A stretch of DNA of 64,000 bases from Candidatus Bipolaricaulota bacterium. GTDB taxonomy: Bacteria > Bipolaricaulota > Bipolaricaulia > Bipolaricaulales > Bipolaricaulaceae. Both the position numbers and the translations under genes were made by a program. The stretch lies in the NCBI GenBank assembly GCA_025060415.1, contig JANXBT010000001.1, forward strand, positions 395,628 through 459,627, in the 5' to 3' direction. Shown in pieces: positions 1 through 9,003 of this stretch (position 1 is its first letter; every line of letters begins with the position of its first letter). The notes beneath the pieces are model-generated. The model made no database searches and was not told where the DNA came from. It saw nothing but the letters and a program-made list of their open reading frames with translations.

Positions 1-225
1 AAGAACGCCGAGAAGTTCAAGGACTGGAAGTACACGCGCAAGCGCCAAAAGGAGCTGGCGAAGCCCGGCTACCTCATGCACGTGATGCCCATCGACCGCG
101 GGCACGAGGCGGACCCCGAGATCTGCGACGATCCCGAGCTCTCCTGGATGTACGACCAGGCCGAGAACCGCTTGCACGTGCAGAAGGCCATCCTTTCCCT
201 GGTGATGGGCGGCCGCCCCTCCTGA
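1..225 (+). CDS. Carbamoyltransferase, C-terminal fragment (aspartate/ornithine carbamoyltransferase superfamily)
   Basis: Open from the first base of the window to TGA at 223-225, so only the last 74 codons are seen. The pattern HVMPIDRGHEAD followed by DQAENRLHVQKAIL matches the end of ornithine-type carbamoyltransferases: the His-Cys/Met-x-Pro ornithine-side loop and then the final helix with AENRLHVQKA. Met stands where most ornithine enzymes have Cys in the HCLP loop, which leaves the substrate open. It could be an ornithine, N-acetylornithine or YgeW-type 'knotted' enzyme. A terminator follows, so it probably ends an upstream operon. Family is fairly sure, substrate is not. Confidence 0.75.
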   Translation, partial: KNAEKFKDWKYTRKRQKELAKPGYLMHVMPIDRGHEADPEICDDPELSWMYDQAENRLHVQKAILSLVMGGRPS

Positions 226-249
226 GCGAGGGGCTGGGCTGGGTGGCGC

Positions 250-279
250 AGGGCCGGCCTCGCCCGGCCCTGCTTTTTT
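250..279 (+). terminator. Rho-independent terminator after the carbamoyltransferase gene
   Basis: A GC-rich inverted repeat (GGGCCGG...CCGGCCC) is followed by a run of six T at 273-278. It lies 25 bases after the carbamoyltransferase stop and 20 bases before the nagA start. Confidence 0.8.
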
Positions 280-299
280 GGGTTATCCTCCCCACCCCC

Positions 300-1436
300 A
301 TGGAGGCCCTGGGCCTGCGCGGCGGCCGCCTGGTCCTCCCGGACGCGGTGGTCCCCGGCGATCTCCTCGTTCAGGACGGGAGGATCGCCGCCGTGGGGGA
401 GGGCGTGGCCCGGCGGGCTCCCCGCGCGCTCGATGTGTCCTCCTTTTATGTGGCCCCGGGCTTCCTCGACCTCCAGGCGAACGGCGCCTTGGGGCAAACC
501 TTCCTGACCGCCCCGGCCGAGGGGATACAGGCCATCCTCGATTTCTTCGCGCGGCACGGGACCACGGGCCTTTTGGCCACCCTGACCTCTGCCCCTTGGG
601 CGGAGCTGCGGGCGGCCCTGGCGCGGTTGCGCGGGATCGCCCATCCCGTGTTGTTGGGGGTGCACCTGGAGGGGCCGTTTTTGGCGGAGGGCCGGCGGGG
701 CGCCCACCCCCAGGCCCACCTCCGCCCCCCTTCCGCGGCCGCCGCGCGCGACCTCCTTGGGGAGTTCGGCCCCCTGATCAGGCTGTGGACCCTGGCCCCC
801 GAGCTCCCCGGCGCCCTCGAGGTCCTCCGCATCCTGCGGGAAGAGGGGGTGGTGGGGGCGGCCGGCCACTCGGAGGCCTCGTACGACGAGGCCTGCCAGG
901 CCTTCGCCACTGGGGTGGCCCTGGTCACCCACCTCTTCAACGGCATGCGGCCCCTCCACCACCGCGAGCCCGGGCTTGTGGGCGCCGCCCTGGAGCGGGA
1001 GGTGTTCGTGAGCCTTATTTGCGACGGGATCCACGTGCATCCCGCGGTTCTGCGCCTCGTGGCCAAATGGAAGGGGTTCGATCGCCTCATCCTCGTCACG
1101 GATGCGGTGGCCCCCACCGGGCTCCCCGACGGCGATTACGAGCTCTTCGGCCACCGCGTGCGCGTGGAGGGCGGGGCCCCTCGCCTCCCCGACGGCACCC
1201 TGGCCGGAAGCACCCTCACCCTGGACCGCGCGATCCGGAACTTCCGGGAGTTCACGGGCTGTTCCCTGTCCGAGGCCGTGCGCTGCGCCACCCTGAACCC
1301 CGCCCGGCTCCTGGGGATCGACGACCGCAAGGGCAGCCTCGCCCCCGGGAAGGACGCCGACCTCGTGGTCTTCGACGAGGACCTCACGGTGCACTACACG
1401 ATCGTGGGGGGCAGGATCGTGTACCAGCGGGGGTAG
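300..1436 (+). CDS. nagA: N-acetylglucosamine-6-phosphate deacetylase
   Basis: Removes the acetyl group from GlcNAc-6-phosphate to give glucosamine-6-phosphate, the substrate of the next gene product. The protein has 378 residues, normal for NagA. Visible amidohydrolase-fold motifs in order are GFLDLQANGA, HLEGPFL (metal-ligand Glu), GHSEASYDEA and THLFNGM (metal-ligand His), CDGIHVHP, and TDAVAPTG with the catalytic Asp. The C-terminal GSLAPGKDADLVVFD strand is typical of amidohydrolases. ATG at 300 is chosen because the frame upstream runs through the terminator. nagB follows after two bases, so the pair is co-transcribed. Together they feed amino sugars into glycolysis. Confidence 0.95.
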   Translation: MEALGLRGGRLVLPDAVVPGDLLVQDGRIAAVGEGVARRAPRALDVSSFYVAPGFLDLQANGALGQTFLTAPAEGIQAILDFFARHGTTGLLATLTSAPWAELRAALARLRGIAHPVLLGVHLEGPFLAEGRRGAHPQAHLRPPSAAAARDLLGEFGPLIRLWTLAPELPGALEVLRILREEGVVGAAGHSEASYDEACQAFATGVALVTHLFNGMRPLHHREPGLVGAALEREVFVSLICDGIHVHPAVLRLVAKWKGFDRLILVTDAVAPTGLPDGDYELFGHRVRVEGGAPRLPDGTLAGSTLTLDRAIRNFREFTGCSLSEAVRCATLNPARLLGIDDRKGSLAPGKDADLVVFDEDLTVHYTIVGGRIVYQRG

Positions 1437-1438
1437 GC

Positions 1439-2170
1439 ATGCGCCTCCTTGTGGCCGCGGACTACGCGGGGCTTTCGCGGGAGGCCGCCCGCTGGGTGGC
1501 CCGCCGGATCCTGGAAAAGCCGGACCTTGTGCTGGCCCTGCCCACCGGGGAGACCCCGCTCGGCCTGTACCGTGAGCTCGTCCGGCTCCACCAAGAGGGC
1601 CTTCTCGACTTCGCGGGGGTCACGGCGTTCAACCTCGACGAGTACCTGGGGCTTCCCCCCGGGCATCCCGCCTCCTTCCGCGCCTATATGGAGCGGAACT
1701 TCTGGGGGCACGTGAACCTCCGGCCAGAGGCCCGCCACATCCCCAACAGTCTCCCCGAGGACGCGGAAGCGGAGTGCCGGCGCTACGAGGCGCGGATCCA
1801 AGAGGCGGGCGGCCTGGACCTCGCGATTCTGGGCCTGGGGAAGAACGGGCACATCGCCTTCAACGAGCCGGGGACCCCGTGGGAGAGCCGCACCCATGTG
1901 GCCGAGCTTTCGGAGGAGACGCGGCGGGAGGAGGCCTCCCGGTTCGGCGGCCTGGCGCACGTGCCGAAGCGGGCGATCACCATGGGCATCCGCACCCTCA
2001 TGAACGCCCGAGAAATCCTGCTTTTGGTCTCCGGGGAGGAGAAGGCCCCCGTGTTGGCGCGGGCCTTGGAGGGCCCGGTGACGCCGGCGGTCCCGGCCTC
2101 GGTTTTGCAGCTCCATCCCAACCTCAGGGTGATGGTGGACCGCGCGGCGGCCCGCGGGCTAGGGGCCTAG
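1439..2170 (+). CDS. nagB: Glucosamine-6-phosphate deaminase
   Basis: Converts glucosamine-6-phosphate to fructose-6-phosphate and ammonia. The protein has 243 residues, close to the short bacterial NagB form. Diagnostic motifs are LPTGETPLGLYREL near residue 37 (phosphate loop), FNLDEYLGLP near residue 63 (catalytic Asp) and GLGKNGHIAFNEPG near residue 130. It starts two bases after nagA stops, without room for its own promoter. The next gene begins 30 bases later with its own ribosome site (AAGGAG) and a possible TACAAT -10 at 2176-2181, so it may be transcribed both with and apart from the nag genes. Confidence 0.95.
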   Translation: MRLLVAADYAGLSREAARWVARRILEKPDLVLALPTGETPLGLYRELVRLHQEGLLDFAGVTAFNLDEYLGLPPGHPASFRAYMERNFWGHVNLRPEARHIPNSLPEDAEAECRRYEARIQEAGGLDLAILGLGKNGHIAFNEPGTPWESRTHVAELSEETRREEASRFGGLAHVPKRAITMGIRTLMNAREILLLVSGEEKAPVLARALEGPVTPAVPASVLQLHPNLRVMVDRAAARGLGA

Positions 2171-2200
2171 CCCGTTACAATCGCGCAGGAAAGGAGCGCG

Positions 2201-4522
2201 ATGCCGGAGGTCTTGGTCCAGGAGAGGACCCAGGTGGTGGGGCGGGGCGTGCCCCGCCTGGACGCCGAGGCCAAGGTGCGGGGGCAGGCTCGCTACGCCG
2301 ACGACCTCGCCTTCCCCGGGATGCTCTACGGCAAGGCCATCCGCTCCGCGCGGCCCCACGCTCGGATCCGCAAGCTCGACCTCTCCCGCGTTTTGGCCCA
2401 CCCCAAAGTGGTCTGTGTGGCCACCGCCGCGGACATCCCCGGGAAAAACTGCGTCCCCATCATCTACGAGGACATGCCCCTCCTTGCGGAGGAGGTCGTG
2501 CGCTACGTGGGCGAGCCGATCGCCCTTCTGGCCGCGGAGACCCGGGAGGACGCGGAGGAGGCCGCCCAGCTGGCCGAGGTGGAGTACGAGGACCTCCCCG
2601 CGGTGTTCGATCCCCTGGAGGCCGTGCGGCCGGGGGCGCCCCAGGTGGCCGTGCCCAGCGCCGCCGAGCGCGGCAACATCTTCAACCACATGGTCATCCG
2701 CAAGGGCGACGTGGCCAAGGGCTTCGCCGAGGCCGAGGTGATCGTGGAGGGCGAGTACCGCGTGGGCTACCAGGAGCACGCCTACCTGGAGACCCAGGGG
2801 ATGATCGCCGTCCCCGAGGACAACGGGATGGCGGTGTACGGGAGCCTCCAGTGCCCGTTCTACGTGCAGCGGGCGGTGGCCACCGTGTTGGGCCTCCCCC
2901 TCGCGCGGGTGCGGGTGGTCCAGACGGCCACGGGCGGGGGGTTCGGCGGGAAGGAGGACGTGCCCTCGCAGGTGGCGGCCATGGCCGCGGTCTTGGCCTG
3001 GAAGTCCGGCCGCCCGGTGAAGGTCGTGTTCGACCGGGAGGAGGACATCCTCACCACCTCCAAGCGGCACCCGGCGGTCGTCCGCTACAGGACCGGCGCC
3101 AAAAGGGATGGGACGCTTACGGCCGTGGAGGTGGAGTTTTACTACAACGCCGGCGCGTACCAAACCCTGTCCTCGGCGGTGCTCTGGCGCGGCCTGATCC
3201 ACGCCGCCGGCCCCTACCGCATCCCCCACGTTAAAGTCGACGGCTACTCCGTGGCCACGAACACCGTGCCTTGCGGGGCCTTCCGCGGTTTTGGTTCGCC
3301 CCAGGTCATCTTCGCCCACGAGTCCCAGATGGACGAGCTGGCCCGCCGGCTGGGCCTGGACCCCTTGGAGCTGCGCCGCAAAAACGCCCTGCGGGAAGGG
3401 GACGAGACGGCCACGGCCCAGGTCCTCACGGAGTCCGTGGGGCTTCTTTCCTGCATCGATAGGGCCAAAGAGCTTTCCCGCTGGGAGGAGCGCCAGCGCG
3501 CGGTGGCGGAGTTCAACGCCCGGGAGCGGTTCAAGCGGCGGGGCCTGGGGGTGTCCACGGTGATGTACGGGGTGGGGCTGGGCGCGAAGGCCCCCCTCCT
3601 GGACAAGGCCGGGGCCTACCTGAAACTGGAGGCCGACGGCTCCATCACCCTGGCCGTGGGGAACACGGAGATGGGCCAGGGGGCAGTGACCGTCCTCGCC
3701 CAGATCGCCGCGGAGGCCCTGGAGGTCCCGCTGTCCGCGATCCAGGTGGCGCCGGTGGACACCGCCCGGGTCCCGGACTCCGGGCCCACCGTGGCTTCCC
3801 GCACCACCACCGTGCAGGGGATGGCCGTCCTGGATGCCGCCCGCAAGCTCAAGGCTAAGATCGACCGCGCCGTGCAGGAGATCCTGGGTTGCCCCAAGTT
3901 CGTGGTGGAGGGCCGGGCGTTCTGTGATCCACGGGACCCCCGGCGGCGCGTGACCCTGGCCGAGGTGGCCCGCTGGATGTGGGTGCACAACTGGGACATG
4001 GGCGCCACCGGCTGGGCCGAGGCCGCGCCCGTGGACTGGGATCCCCAAACCGGCCTCGGCCACGCCTACTTCGTCTACTCCTTCGCCTGCCACATCGCCG
4101 AGGTGGAGGTGGACGTCCTCACCGGGGAGACCCGGGTGTGCGGTTTTTGGGCCGTGCACGACTCCGGAAAGATCGTGAACCCCAAGACGGCCTGGGGTCA
4201 GGTGGCCGGCGGCATCGCCCAGGGCATCGGGTACGCCCTCCTTGAGGAGCTCCCCACGAACGAGGGCCGCATCCTTTACCCCTCCTTCACCGCCTACCAC
4301 ATCCCCACGGCCCAGGACATGCCCGAGGAGCTCGTGATCGATTTCGTGGAGGCGCCCTACTCCGGCGGCCCTTATGGGGCCAAGGGCCTGGGGGAGGTCC
4401 CCCTCATGGCCTCCCACGCTGCGGTGGCCAATGCCATCTCCCACGCCACGGGCGGCCGCCTCCGCGAGTACCCGGCCACCCCGGAACGCGTCCTCTCCCT
4501 CCTGGAGGGCCAGGGGTCGTGA
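2201..4522 (+). CDS. Molybdenum hydroxylase large subunit (xanthine dehydrogenase / aldehyde oxidase family)
   Basis: A 773-residue molybdopterin-cytosine-dinucleotide subunit that would hydroxylate purines, aldehydes or aromatic heterocycles at the molybdenum centre. The order is the small alpha/beta domain (about residues 20-130), then the two Mo-binding domains. Visible motifs are TGGGFGGKED (Q-loop region), CGAFRGFGSPQ, GNTEMGQGAVTVLAQIA and GAKGLGEVP with the catalytic Glu. RGFG, not the CSFR of CO dehydrogenase, points to the xanthine/aldehyde group. The FAD and 2Fe-2S partner subunits are not adjacent and would have to be encoded elsewhere. The stop overlaps the next gene by four bases, so co-expression with the transporter is likely. 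Substrate unknown. Confidence 0.85.
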   Translation: MPEVLVQERTQVVGRGVPRLDAEAKVRGQARYADDLAFPGMLYGKAIRSARPHARIRKLDLSRVLAHPKVVCVATAADIPGKNCVPIIYEDMPLLAEEVVRYVGEPIALLAAETREDAEEAAQLAEVEYEDLPAVFDPLEAVRPGAPQVAVPSAAERGNIFNHMVIRKGDVAKGFAEAEVIVEGEYRVGYQEHAYLETQGMIAVPEDNGMAVYGSLQCPFYVQRAVATVLGLPLARVRVVQTATGGGFGGKEDVPSQVAAMAAVLAWKSGRPVKVVFDREEDILTTSKRHPAVVRYRTGAKRDGTLTAVEVEFYYNAGAYQTLSSAVLWRGLIHAAGPYRIPHVKVDGYSVATNTVPCGAFRGFGSPQVIFAHESQMDELARRLGLDPLELRRKNALREGDETATAQVLTESVGLLSCIDRAKELSRWEERQRAVAEFNARERFKRRGLGVSTVMYGVGLGAKAPLLDKAGAYLKLEADGSITLAVGNTEMGQGAVTVLAQIAAEALEVPLSAIQVAPVDTARVPDSGPTVASRTTTVQGMAVLDAARKLKAKIDRAVQEILGCPKFVVEGRAFCDPRDPRRRVTLAEVARWMWVHNWDMGATGWAEAAPVDWDPQTGLGHAYFVYSFACHIAEVEVDVLTGETRVCGFWAVHDSGKIVNPKTAWGQVAGGIAQGIGYALLEELPTNEGRILYPSFTAYHIPTAQDMPEELVIDFVEAPYSGGPYGAKGLGEVPLMASHAAVANAISHATGGRLREYPATPERVLSLLEGQGS

Positions 4523-5643
4523 GCCCGCACCCGGAGAAGAAGCGGGTCTGGCCCGTGGCCCTGGCCCACGGCCTGAACGACGGCTACGGGGCCTTCCTCT
4601 CCGCCCTCCTCCCCCTCCTCATCGAGCGGCTGGGGATCTCCTTGACCCTGGCGGGGCTTCTGACCTCCGTGCGTTCGAGCCTGGCCTCGTTCGGCCAGTG
4701 GCCCTTGGGGCTGGCCGTGGACCGCTTCGGCCCGCGGGCCTTCGCCCTCCTTGGGCCGGCCCTCACCGCGACGGCCATGGGCCTTTTGGGCGTGGCCCCC
4801 TCCTACACCGCCGCGGCCCTGCTCCTTGTCCTTGCGGGCTTGGGCACGGCCGCGTTCCACCCCGCGGGCGCCTGCCTCGTGCCCGAGGGCGGCTCCCGGG
4901 GCCTGCGCATGGCCCTGTTCGCCGCGGGCGGGACCCTGGGCGTGGCCCTGGGCCCCCTCCTCGTCACCCAGACCGTGAGCCGCTTCGGCCTCCCCCGCGT
5001 TCCGCTCCTCCTCGTGCCGGCCGCACTTCTCCTTGGGCTCATTGCCTTTGCCCTCCCCCGGGGCGCGCGTCCCAACCGCCAAGCGGTGGGCTTTGCGCGC
5101 CACCCCCAGCGCCATCAGGTCCTGCGGCTTTGGGGGATGGGCGTGTTCCGGGATGTGGTGGGGACCGCGGTCATGGGTTTTTTGGCGGTGGTGTGGGCCC
5201 GCCGGGGGGCCTCCCTCACCCTGGCTGGCTTCTCCCTCACCGTGTACGCCCTCGCCGGAGCGCTGGGAGATCTTGTGGGCGGGCGCCTCTCCGACCGCTT
5301 CGGCCGCCGGGAGGTCCTCGCCGGCGCCCTCCTCCTCGCCATCCCCTGCCTCTACGCCTTCCTCTTCACCCGGGGCGCGGTGTCCCTAGCCTTTCTGGCG
5401 CTCTTCGGCCTCGCCTCCGCCGCCTCGGTTCCCGTCGCCGTGGTCTACGGGCAGGAGCTCATGCCCGAAAGCCGCGGCCTCGTGTCGGGGCTCCTTTTGG
5501 GCCTGGCCTGGGGCGTGGGCTCGCTTTTGGTGACCGGGGTGGGGGCTCTCGCCGATCGCATCGGCTTGGAGCCGGCCTTGGGCCTCGTGGGCCTGGCCTT
5601 GCTCCCCGCGGCCGCCCTGGCCCTCTCCCTGCCCCAGCGCTAG
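4519..5643 (+). CDS. MFS transporter, fosmidomycin-resistance-like
   Basis: A 374-residue membrane protein with about twelve hydrophobic segments. The first helix region (AHGLNDGYGAFLSALLPLL) resembles the HxxxDxYxxxLPxLLP opening of the fosmidomycin-resistance (Fsr) group of major facilitators. The loop DLVGGRLSDRFGRREVL between helices is the standard MFS GxLxDRxGRR signature. GTG at 4519 overlaps the stop of the molybdenum hydroxylase (GTGA), so the pair is translationally coupled. It may export or import something tied to that enzyme, which is inference only. Its 3' end overlaps the convergent DUF362 gene by four bases. Confidence 0.8.
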   Translation: MSPHPEKKRVWPVALAHGLNDGYGAFLSALLPLLIERLGISLTLAGLLTSVRSSLASFGQWPLGLAVDRFGPRAFALLGPALTATAMGLLGVAPSYTAAALLLVLAGLGTAAFHPAGACLVPEGGSRGLRMALFAAGGTLGVALGPLLVTQTVSRFGLPRVPLLLVPAALLLGLIAFALPRGARPNRQAVGFARHPQRHQVLRLWGMGVFRDVVGTAVMGFLAVVWARRGASLTLAGFSLTVYALAGALGDLVGGRLSDRFGRREVLAGALLLAIPCLYAFLFTRGAVSLAFLALFGLASAASVPVAVVYGQELMPESRGLVSGLLLGLAWGVGSLLVTGVGALADRIGLEPALGLVGLALLPAAALALSLPQR

Positions 5644-6809
5644 CGGCGATCCCGATACACCACGCGCTCCGCGGCCCGGAAGAAGCGGCCCCAAAGGTCC
5701 AAGTGCAAAGCGATGGCGTCGTAGCGGCAGGCCTCGTGGCAGCACATGCAGCGGATGCATTTTTTCCTGTCGATCCAGGCCTTCTTCCCGCGCAGCTGGG
5801 CCGCGCCTGTGGGGCAGGCGCGCACGCACGCGCCGCAGCCCACGCAGCGCGCGGGCACCACCACGGGCTGGGCTTGGAGGTGGCGGGTGGCCCAGCGCGT
5901 GAGGGGAGCGGGAACCCGCCCCATCATCTCCCCTGCCGCGGGCGGCAGGCGAAAATCGCGCACGCGCAGGCCCTCCAGGCTCTCCCCAAGGACCTCGATT
6001 TCCCGCAGATCCCCCACGCCCAGGCCCCGGCGGTGCGCGTGGTAGGTGGTCCAAACCCGGAGGGGATCGAGGCCGATCGCGCTTTGGGCCACGGCGTCCA
6101 CGGCCACGGCGTCGGGGCTGGCGAGGATGAGCCCCAGGGGGCGCGGGGTGCCGTTGGCCGGGCCGGCGCCCTCCATGGCCACGATCCCATCCATGACGGT
6201 CAGGGCCGGCCGCGCCGCGGCAAAGATGTCCACAAGGACCTGCGCGAACTCCTGGGGCGCCGGGTGCTCCCCGTGCAGGGCCGTGCGCAACCCCGCGGGG
6301 ATCACGCCGTAGAGGTTCTTGATGGCCCCGGTGAAGGTGGTGAGGGCGTGGGTCTTGAGCTTGGGGAGGTTCACGAGGACCTCGGCCTCGCGCACCGCCC
6401 GCGCGATGTAGACCTTCTTGAGCACGCCCCCGTCGAGGGCCATCTCCACAAAACCGCGCTCCCGGAGGTTGAGGAGCTCCACGCCCAGGCGGCGGCACAT
6501 CTCCCGGTAGCCGCCGAGCTCGAAGCTCCGGGCCTCGTGCACGTCGTCGCCCACCACGATGTGGGGGGTGAGCTCTTTAAGGAGGGCGAGCACCGCTTCC
6601 GCGAAGGCGGGGTGGGTGATGATGCCGCGCTCGGGCGGGGAGGGCGGGGGGAGGAGGTTCACCTTCACGAACACCTTGGCCCCGCGGGGCACGACCCCCT
6701 CCAGCCCGCCCAGAAGGGCCAGGGCCCGTTCCAGCGCCCGCCGCACCCCGGCGGGCTCGTAGTCCTGGGCGCGCACCAATGCGACCCGCGCCTTGGGCTG
6801 AGGGGCCAT
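5640..6809 (-). CDS. DUF362 domain protein with C-terminal 2[4Fe-4S] ferredoxin module
   Basis: A 389-residue protein of the DUF362 family, whose biochemical role is not firmly established. The N-terminal ~290 residues carry the family layout: FVKVNLLPPPSPPERGIITH near residue 47, NLPKLKTHALTTFTGAIKNLYG near residue 150, and a later VMDGIVAMEGAGPANG. The C-terminus has two four-cysteine clusters, CVGCGACVRACP and CIRCMCCHEAC. No signal peptide or membrane helix is evident, so it is probably cytoplasmic. It stands alone on the minus strand, convergent with the MFS gene and 15 bases downstream of the DsbD-like gene. Redox function is inferred from the iron-sulfur module only. Confidence 0.8.
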   Translation of the reverse strand: MAPQPKARVALVRAQDYEPAGVRRALERALALLGGLEGVVPRGAKVFVKVNLLPPPSPPERGIITHPAFAEAVLALLKELTPHIVVGDDVHEARSFELGGYREMCRRLGVELLNLRERGFVEMALDGGVLKKVYIARAVREAEVLVNLPKLKTHALTTFTGAIKNLYGVIPAGLRTALHGEHPAPQEFAQVLVDIFAAARPALTVMDGIVAMEGAGPANGTPRPLGLILASPDAVAVDAVAQSAIGLDPLRVWTTYHAHRRGLGVGDLREIEVLGESLEGLRVRDFRLPPAAGEMMGRVPAPLTRWATRHLQAQPVVVPARCVGCGACVRACPTGAAQLRGKKAWIDRKKCIRCMCCHEACRYDAIALHLDLWGRFFRAAERVVYRDRR

Positions 6810-6824
6810 GCGCGCCTCCGGCGG

Positions 6825-7289
6825 CTAGGGCAGCACCCACACGCCCAGGAGGAACTCCCGCTCCTCGGGCAGGAGGCAGTAGGTGGCCGTGCAGAGTTGG
6901 AAGCGCAGGCGGGCCGGGAGGAGCCGGAGGCCGGGGGCCGCCCCCTCGGCGATGCGCAGCACCACCACGATGGCCGTCGTCCCCGTGTACACCGCTAAGG
7001 CCCGCTTGGCGAAGGCCAGGTACTTTTCCTGGGCCTCGGGATAGCGGATTTCCTCCACCTGCACGTCGGCAGCGGGTTCCACCGCCAGGACGGTGGGGAT
7101 GAGGTGAGGCAGGGAGGGTTGGTGGGCCTGAAGGGCCCAGCCCTCCGGGATCTCCAGGGCCACCACGAGGGCCACGGCGCTGCCGGGCCGGCCTGCAGCC
7201 CAGGCCCGGATCGCTACCCCTTCCTCCCCTGGCTGGGCCTGGGCCAGGAACGCCGCCACCCCTAAGGCCAACCCTAAAAGCCACCTCAT
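6825..7289 (-). CDS. Secreted DsbD N-terminal-like (disulfide relay) protein
   Basis: 154 residues with a signal peptide (about residues 1-19, cut near AQA-QP) and a beta-rich body. The pair of Cys in FQLCTATYCLLPEE near the C-terminus matches the redox-active region of the DsbD N-terminal domain, which receives electrons from the membrane and passes them to periplasmic thiol proteins. The preceding GWALQAHQPSLPHLIPT segment also fits this fold. There is no membrane part, so it is a free-standing version. It overlaps the thioredoxin-containing gene upstream by four bases, and the two probably work as partners outside the cytoplasm. Confidence 0.65.
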   Translation of the reverse strand: MRWLLGLALGVAAFLAQAQPGEEGVAIRAWAAGRPGSAVALVVALEIPEGWALQAHQPSLPHLIPTVLAVEPAADVQVEEIRYPEAQEKYLAFAKRALAVYTGTTAIVVVLRIAEGAAPGLRLLPARLRFQLCTATYCLLPEEREFLLGVWVLP

Positions 7290-8983
7290 GGGCTCACCCC
7301 CTCAAGGATCCTCTGGATTTCCCGATAGAGCACGGTTACCCCGCCGTAGCCGCGGATGCGGCCCAGCTCCTTCCCTCCCGGCCCCAAAAAGAGCAACGTG
7401 GGCAAGGCCTTGGCCTTGTAAAGGTCGGCGATCCTTTGGCTTGGCGTGTCCCGCGGATCGCTGAGGTCCACCTTGAAGCGGGGCAGGGGCGCCAGGAGCT
7501 CCACGATGGCCGGGGCGCGGAAGGCCTCCTCCTCCATGGCCAAGCAAGGGGTGCACCAATCCGCGCCGAAATAGAGGACCACCACGGGGCTGGTGCGCAG
7601 GGCCTCCTCGAGCTTGCCGGGGGAGAAGGGCTCCCAGGTGAGGGGCGGAGCCGTGGGCGCAAGCTTCTCCTTGGGGAGCTCAGGCCCCTCCTCCAAGGGG
7701 AGCGCAAGGGGACGGCGGGCGGGGACATCCTTTGGCACGGCGAAGAGTTCGGGATCAAGCTCCACATTTTCCTGGTACTCCAGGACGCGCACGGTGGTGA
7801 CCCTCCATTCCCACTTCTGAAGATCTCGCCCTTCGGGCACAAGCATGGGCCGGGTGTATTGGACGACCAGGAGGGTTTCCTGATCGATCCACCACTGGGC
7901 TGGGGGGGCTTCGAGGGCCTCGAACGGCCGGCCGGGGCCCCGCCCCCCCGGCCTTCCCCCTAAGGTTTCGACGGCAATCTCCACGATGGGGGAAAGATTC
8001 AAGCCCTCGAAGGCCCTGGCGCAGACGAAGGCCATGGGCCACTCCCCCTTCAGCCATTGGAGCCCCACCTCAACGGGAATCTCCTCCTTCTCCCACCGGT
8101 CCTCCTCGGGGTCGTAGGTATAGGCCACCCCCTCACGCAGGTCAAAAAGCTCCGCCAGGAGGAGCTCCGAGCCGAACCAAGGGGAGGGCGGGGTGCGCAG
8201 CTCCACCCTCAAGTACGGGGGCTGCCAATAAATCCATTCCTCGAGGGAGCCCATGGCTACCTTTTCCTGTTTGCGCACGAAAAAGGATTTCACCTCCCCG
8301 TAGCGCTTCACCACCCTCTCCACGAGGGCCATGCCCTCTAGGGAGAGTTTGAAGATGCGGGCGATTTCCTCGGGCTTGGGCGGCTGGAAAAGGGCTTCCG
8401 CCACCTCCGCTTGGGGCAAGAACTTCACCAGGGTGTACTCCTGGCGCAAGGGGCCCACCTGATGGCGAACCGCCCAAATGTAGAGGGTTTCGGGATCGAT
8501 CCAGAGGGTGAGCTCGCCCTTGGGCGGAAGGGAGGCGCGTAACGCCCAAAACGGCTTTCCCTCCCGCACCTCCTCCTCCACGCTTTCGGGCTGAAGCCCG
8601 GCCAGGAACGCCAGCCCCAGCGCGGCCCAGCTCCAAGGCTCCCTCGCTTCCAGCAGCTCCTCCTGCACCCAGCGGCCGGGCCCAGCCGCGTACCAGCGCA
8701 CCCGCTTTTCGTAGTCCCAGACCTCCAAGGGAATCATAAGGGGTTCGAATTCTTCCAGGAGCTCCCGCTCGATGCGCGCTAACGGCGCACGGTACCACAC
8801 CCGATACGTGATCACGATTGCGTGGCCCTGGACGGCCCAGGCCTCCTGGACCTCGGCGTAGAACGCGGGGATCTCCTGGTAAAGGGCGCGGAGTTGGGCG
8901 AAGAGGGCGTGGGGGTCGGGCTGCGCCGGACCAGGGATTCCCAACAAAAGAATAGCCGCCGCGGCAAGAAGAAACGCGCGCAT
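7286..8983 (-). CDS. Exported protein with two LolA-like modules and a C-terminal thioredoxin domain
   Basis: 565 residues with a signal peptide (1-20). Two similar beta-rich modules follow (about 25-205 and 215-420). Each begins with a helix of the 'LxxLxxxYxEIxxFxA' kind and continues with strands like those of LolA/outer-membrane-lipoprotein sorting proteins (for example SLEEWIYWQPPYLRVEL). The C-terminal ~110 residues are a thioredoxin fold with active site WCTPC, then ALPTLLFLGPGG with the cis-Pro. It is co-transcribed with the DsbD-like gene (four-base overlap). A role in thiol chemistry of exported proteins is likely. The LolA-like part may bind a lipid or peptide. The gene lies just downstream of the native 3' end of dnaJ. 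Confidence 0.65.
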   Translation of the reverse strand: MRAFLLAAAAILLLGIPGPAQPDPHALFAQLRALYQEIPAFYAEVQEAWAVQGHAIVITYRVWYRAPLARIERELLEEFEPLMIPLEVWDYEKRVRWYAAGPGRWVQEELLEAREPWSWAALGLAFLAGLQPESVEEEVREGKPFWALRASLPPKGELTLWIDPETLYIWAVRHQVGPLRQEYTLVKFLPQAEVAEALFQPPKPEEIARIFKLSLEGMALVERVVKRYGEVKSFFVRKQEKVAMGSLEEWIYWQPPYLRVELRTPPSPWFGSELLLAELFDLREGVAYTYDPEEDRWEKEEIPVEVGLQWLKGEWPMAFVCARAFEGLNLSPIVEIAVETLGGRPGGRGPGRPFEALEAPPAQWWIDQETLLVVQYTRPMLVPEGRDLQKWEWRVTTVRVLEYQENVELDPELFAVPKDVPARRPLALPLEEGPELPKEKLAPTAPPLTWEPFSPGKLEEALRTSPVVVLYFGADWCTPCLAMEEEAFRAPAIVELLAPLPRFKVDLSDPRDTPSQRIADLYKAKALPTLLFLGPGGKELGRIRGYGGVTVLYREIQRILEGVSP

Positions 8984-9003
8984 CGCAACCCCCTTTGCGG
9001 GGA

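Noticed and set aside
69..1394. Long minus-strand frame opposite nagA, and similar long frames opposite most genes
   Set aside because: GC-rich coding DNA gives long open frames in other phases. Their translations are low-complexity and lack motifs, while the opposite strand carries clear genes.
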